The notes under the pieces: model-generated
Told to the model about the DNA's origin: nothing
The model's database searches: none
The model's input: only the letters and a program-made list of their open reading frames with translations
In this document: one piece after another, positions 61,957 to 64,000 of the stretch
How the letters are laid out: each line of letters begins with the position of its first letter
Position numbering within the stretch: position 1 is the first letter of the stretch
NCBI GenBank assembly: GCA_009784025.1
Contig: WQVK01000001.1
Coordinates: 40,838 to 104,837, forward strand
DNA length: 64,000 nt
From: Defluviitaleaceae bacterium
Lineage (GTDB): Bacteria; Bacillota; Clostridia; Lachnospirales; WQUN01
Reading direction: 5' to 3'
Program-made: the position numbers and the translations under genes

Positions 61957-62511
61957 ATGAACATAATGAAACCCCACGAAACCATCCTGCAAGAAGGTAA
62001 CATCACCCTACGCCCTCTGGCAGACCAGCACCTCCCCTTTCTATACAAATGGAACGCAGATCCAGAAATGCTTTTTTGGAGCGAAGGCGACGACGTACAA
62101 GAAAACCCCCCAGAAACCGTAAACGATATTTACGGCGGCGTATCTCAAAACGCCTTCTGCTTTTTGGTGGAGGCCGATGGCATCCCCGTGGGCGAATGTT
62201 GGCTACAAAAAATGAACATAAAAGAAATCGCCGCAAAACATCCCGGCCAGGATGTGCGTCGCATAGACATGATGATTGGCGAAAAATCCTACTGGAACAG
62301 AGGCATCGGCACGATAATCGTCAGGCTGCTGGTGGATTTCGCCTTCGTTAACCAGCAGGCAAACATAGTATATGGTCTAATCAGTGACTATAATATAAGA
62401 AGCCGCCGGGTGTTTGAGAAAAACGGCTTCAAGATTTCCTGGCGTGGAACTACGGAAAACACATCCCCAAAGGCCAATGAGGACTACCATATGATGCTGG
62501 AAAGGAAATAG
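61957..62511 (+). CDS. GNAT acetyltransferase, aminoglycoside 6'-N-acetyltransferase-like
   Basis: A 184-residue GNAT protein with the layout of the AAC(6')/RimJ-like group: ITLRPLADQHLPFLYKWNADPEM, VGECWLQ, RRIDMMIGEKSYWNRGIGT and SDYNIRSRRVFEKNGFKI. Similarity to resistance enzymes is a matter of family only; the substrate is unknown. The start follows CAGGAGGACAAAC. The TAG stop is formed by the first three bases of family C copy 6. Confidence 0.82.
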   Translation: MNIMKPHETILQEGNITLRPLADQHLPFLYKWNADPEMLFWSEGDDVQENPPETVNDIYGGVSQNAFCFLVEADGIPVGECWLQKMNIKEIAAKHPGQDVRRIDMMIGEKSYWNRGIGTIIVRLLVDFAFVNQQANIVYGLISDYNIRSRRVFEKNGFKISWRGTTENTSPKANEDYHMMLERK

Positions 62512-62612
62512 ACTTCTTCCGAAATTACGTTTTTTAATTTCGGAAAAGTTACATTTTCAATCTTTTGCTTCTTTTGAAATTGCGTTTTTTGCAATTTCAG
62601 AAGAACTCTAAT
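62509..62612. repeat. family C element, copy 6, supplying a stop codon
   Basis: TAGACTTCTTCCGAAATTAC to AGAAGAACTCTA, nearly identical to copy 2. Its first TAG ends the GNAT gene. Confidence 0.85.
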
Positions 62613-62616
62613 GAAA

Positions 62617-62657
62617 AATAATTCAGTTGGTCGGAATTTCCGACCAACTGAATTATT
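62617..62657. repeat. family B palindrome, copy 11
   Basis: Perfect 41-bp palindrome, ends AATAATTCAG/CTGAATTATT, five bases after family C copy 6. Confidence 0.9.
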
Positions 62658-62850
62658 TGTGAGGTTTTGGTTGCGCGTACATAATTTAGGGGTAAAATCT
62701 TGCTGGTTTTTAAACGAAGCTGCGACATACGGCTGTGCGAAACGAGATTCTAAATTACATTAGGGACGCTAAAGGTTGCCGAAATCGTTAAAATTCTATT
62801 TGCCTATCTCTACGATGTGGCCACGTATATGCAGGCGTGATATATGTTAA

Positions 62851-62879
62851 TTGTAAAACGATACCCTTGAATATAGACT
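62851..62879 (+). promoter_or_regulatory. weak promoter candidate before the HTH gene
   Basis: TTGTAA, 17-base spacer, TAGACT, 22 bases before the start codon. The preceding stretch 62658-62850 shows no gene. Confidence 0.3.
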
Positions 62880-62900
62880 ATTTCTGGAAGGAGCTGTCTT

Positions 62901-63134
62901 ATGGCAAACTCAATTTTCGTACCTCAAAGCTATAAAAAAGTCATATTCAATACCAAAAAAATCATGGACGAGAAGCAAATAAACAGGAATCAGCTAGCTA
63001 CCAGGGCAGGGATTCGTTTTCAAGTTGCCACCAGATTTTATGAAGGCACAATCGAAAGATTAGACCTGGATGTGCTGGCCAGGGTCTGCTTTGTTTTAGA
63101 TTGCCAAGTATCCGATATTTTAATGCTGGAATAA
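62901..63134 (+). CDS. small Cro/C1-type helix-turn-helix regulator
   Basis: A 77-residue single-domain XRE-like protein: KIMDEKQINRNQLATRAGI and RLDLDVLARVCFVLDCQVSD make up the five-helix Cro/C1 fold, of the kind in which the recognition helix spans FQVATRFYEG. The start follows GGAAGGAGCTGTCTT. Such stand-alone regulators often control a neighbouring gene, here possibly the 189-residue membrane protein 43 bases downstream. Confidence 0.82.
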   Translation: MANSIFVPQSYKKVIFNTKKIMDEKQINRNQLATRAGIRFQVATRFYEGTIERLDLDVLARVCFVLDCQVSDILMLE

Positions 63135-63177
63135 ATCCTTTCCTAAATTAAGTACAACAAAATGAGGGGGTCGCATT

Positions 63178-63747
63178 ATGTTCTCCAAAAGAAAAAGGCA
63201 TCGCGAAATAAACCTGATGCCGCCGCCCATGCTGGCGCGCCAAAGGCTGGCAGCCACAATAAAGAAAGCCGTCGCCATGCAGTTGACGATAGTTCTTGCG
63301 GCGGTGCTGGCGGTTTTTCTTTTCACACAGGCAGAGGAGCGCAGGCAGGAAGAATTTGCCGCCATAAGGCAGAAATTGCTGGCCCGCGAGGCAGAGCACA
63401 TGTACATTCAAGCCCTACAACGCCCCAGCTGCCAGCTAAGCTACGATTTTTTTAGCAGCCACAGCATTCGCCAAATAAACCCGGATGCATTGCGGGTCAT
63501 CTACGACGAAACCCCAGGCGGCGCAACCCTTTTAAGCATAGAATACCGCAGCGCAACCGCCATCATCAACGGCCTGGCCAATGATTTCGCGGCGGTTCAA
63601 ACCCACAGAACCGGGATTTTACAATCACCACTTTTCACAGATGTAGAATTTGGGGAAATAATCCTGCAAGAAGATGGTAGATTTTCTTATATTTTGGTGG
63701 CCATATTGTCACAAGATGATTGTTGCGCCTATCATGTCGAATTATAA
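63178..63747 (+). CDS. single-TM protein, PilN-like in layout
   Basis: A 189-residue protein: a short cytoplasmic segment with INLMPPPMLARQR, one transmembrane helix (about 36-55), a charged helical stretch (about 56-85) and a C-terminal alpha/beta domain. The INL-P motif directly before a single TM and coil resembles PilN of type IV pilus machines, but no other pilus gene is visible. The start follows AATGAGGGGGTCGCATT. A terminator follows at once. Confidence 0.55.
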   Translation: MFSKRKRHREINLMPPPMLARQRLAATIKKAVAMQLTIVLAAVLAVFLFTQAEERRQEEFAAIRQKLLAREAEHMYIQALQRPSCQLSYDFFSSHSIRQINPDALRVIYDETPGGATLLSIEYRSATAIINGLANDFAAVQTHRTGILQSPLFTDVEFGEIILQEDGRFSYILVAILSQDDCCAYHVEL

Positions 63748-63781
63748 ACCCCGCCAATAATCAGCGATGGCGGGGTTTTTT
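63748..63781 (+). terminator. intrinsic terminator after the PilN-like gene
   Basis: AACCCCGCCA/TGGCGGGGTT hairpin with a run of T, starting right after the stop codon. Confidence 0.9.
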
Positions 63782-63810
63782 AATGCAAAAAAATAATTTA
63801 AAAAAAGGTG

Positions 63811-63839
63811 TTGACATAATCTAGGATTTAGTCCATAAT
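63811..63839 (+). promoter_or_regulatory. strong sigma-A promoter at the window end
   Basis: Perfect TTGACA, 17-base spacer and CATAAT, preceded by an A-rich stretch (AAAAAAATAATTTAAAAAAA) like an UP element. No start codon with a ribosome binding site follows in the remaining 160 bases. Confidence 0.8.
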
Positions 63840-63845
63840 AGCCTT

Positions 63846-64000
63846 TGCCTCTCCCGAGAAGGGACAGGCGAGGCAACAAATTGCCCCTTGAAAACAGAAT
63901 AACCAAGAGAAAGAAATAGGGACCCAAACGGTGCTGAGAGATCGGTATCGTAAGCCATATTGCGCCAGCAAATATGGTTTGAAACAATTCCAAATACGGA
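63846..64000 (+). ncRNA. 5' part of an untranslated transcript (rRNA leader or structured RNA), cut by the window end
   Basis: After the promoter come hairpins (GCCTC/GAGGC enclosing TCCC/GGGA near 63850-63876; CCATATT/AATATGG at about 63955-63977) and CCTTGAAAACAGAATAACC near 63885. Phrases like TTGAAAACNGAAT are common in rRNA leaders and spacers of Firmicutes, so an rRNA operon leader is the first guess. A large structured ncRNA is the alternative. The identity cannot be settled inside the window. Confidence 0.4.

Noticed and set aside
63920..63945. GGTGCTGAGAGAT at the window end as a TPP riboswitch
   Set aside because: CTGAGA matches one conserved TPP box, but the second conserved box (ACC-TGATC type) does not follow and the pairing pattern is absent in the visible part.

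Overview
The window reads as a chromosome segment of an anaerobic, Gram-positive Clostridia-type bacterium (Firmicutes), about 50% G+C. The evidence is the gene set: IreB/RuvX/DUF1292 cluster, RNase J, HemZ, MtaB, bactofilin next to an M23 peptidase, meso-diaminopimelate dehydrogenase, PF06838-type lyase, lipoprotein signals, strong GGAGG ribosome binding sites and frequent ATG/TGA overlaps. Secreted GH5, GH10 and GH51 enzymes, a GH65-like hydrolase, two Gfo/Idh/MocA oxidoreductases and a sugar-binding lipoprotein suggest a plant-fibre degrader, perhaps from a gut; that is inference.

Layout. 1-7 kb: queG, an oxidoreductase, then a Gly/Arg-rich membrane protein, PspA and RNase R. 7-17 kb: a cyclic-2,3-diphosphoglycerate-synthetase-like GTPase, ddh plus a PfkB kinase, relA plus hemZ, a damaged GNAT, hisS. 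17-27 kb: oxidoreductase plus GH65-like hydrolase, ABC-F ATPase with an attenuator-like leader, chemoreceptor, VanY-type peptidase, PF06838 lyase. 27-41 kb: mutL-miaA, CPBP protease, GH5 cellulase, comM, hemolysin III, flavodoxin, mtaB, ireB-ruvX-DUF1292, RNase J. 41-51 kb is rich in cell-wall genes: M15 peptidase, M23 peptidase, bactofilin, two amidases, one of them fused to a DigH-like glycosidase, with GH51 and yraN between. 51-53 kb: tRNA-Ser, an aberrant second tRNA and an A+T-rich island that seems to have split a tRNA gene. 53-64 kb: AraC-GGDEF regulator, GH10 xylanase, sugar-binding lipoprotein, LysM subtilase, deacetylase, two GNATs, a small HTH protein, a PilN-like protein and the start of a strongly promoted untranslated transcript.

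The most striking feature is the density of small dispersed palindromic elements. Named here: family A (about 115 bp, ends TATAGTGAAAT), family B (31-50 bp, core GGTCGG..CCGACC), family C (about 100-160 bp, ends TAG..CTA), family D (composite terminator-like modules), family E (quartets of GGTACC), family F (A+T palindromes), family H (hairpins before ribosome binding sites), and one 164-bp MITE with perfect 31-bp ends. Family B has entered two genes, rnr and mtaB, in the same reading phase, so both proteins carry the peptide core VGR/IGR..RPT. This resembles the protein-inserted palindromic elements of Rickettsia. Families A and C supply the stop codons of several genes.

Other points worth attention are the DigH-like/amidase fusion, the ruvX-DUF1292 readthrough ORF with an internal ribosome binding site, the AraC-GGDEF fusion, and the disrupted tRNA-Ser locus.
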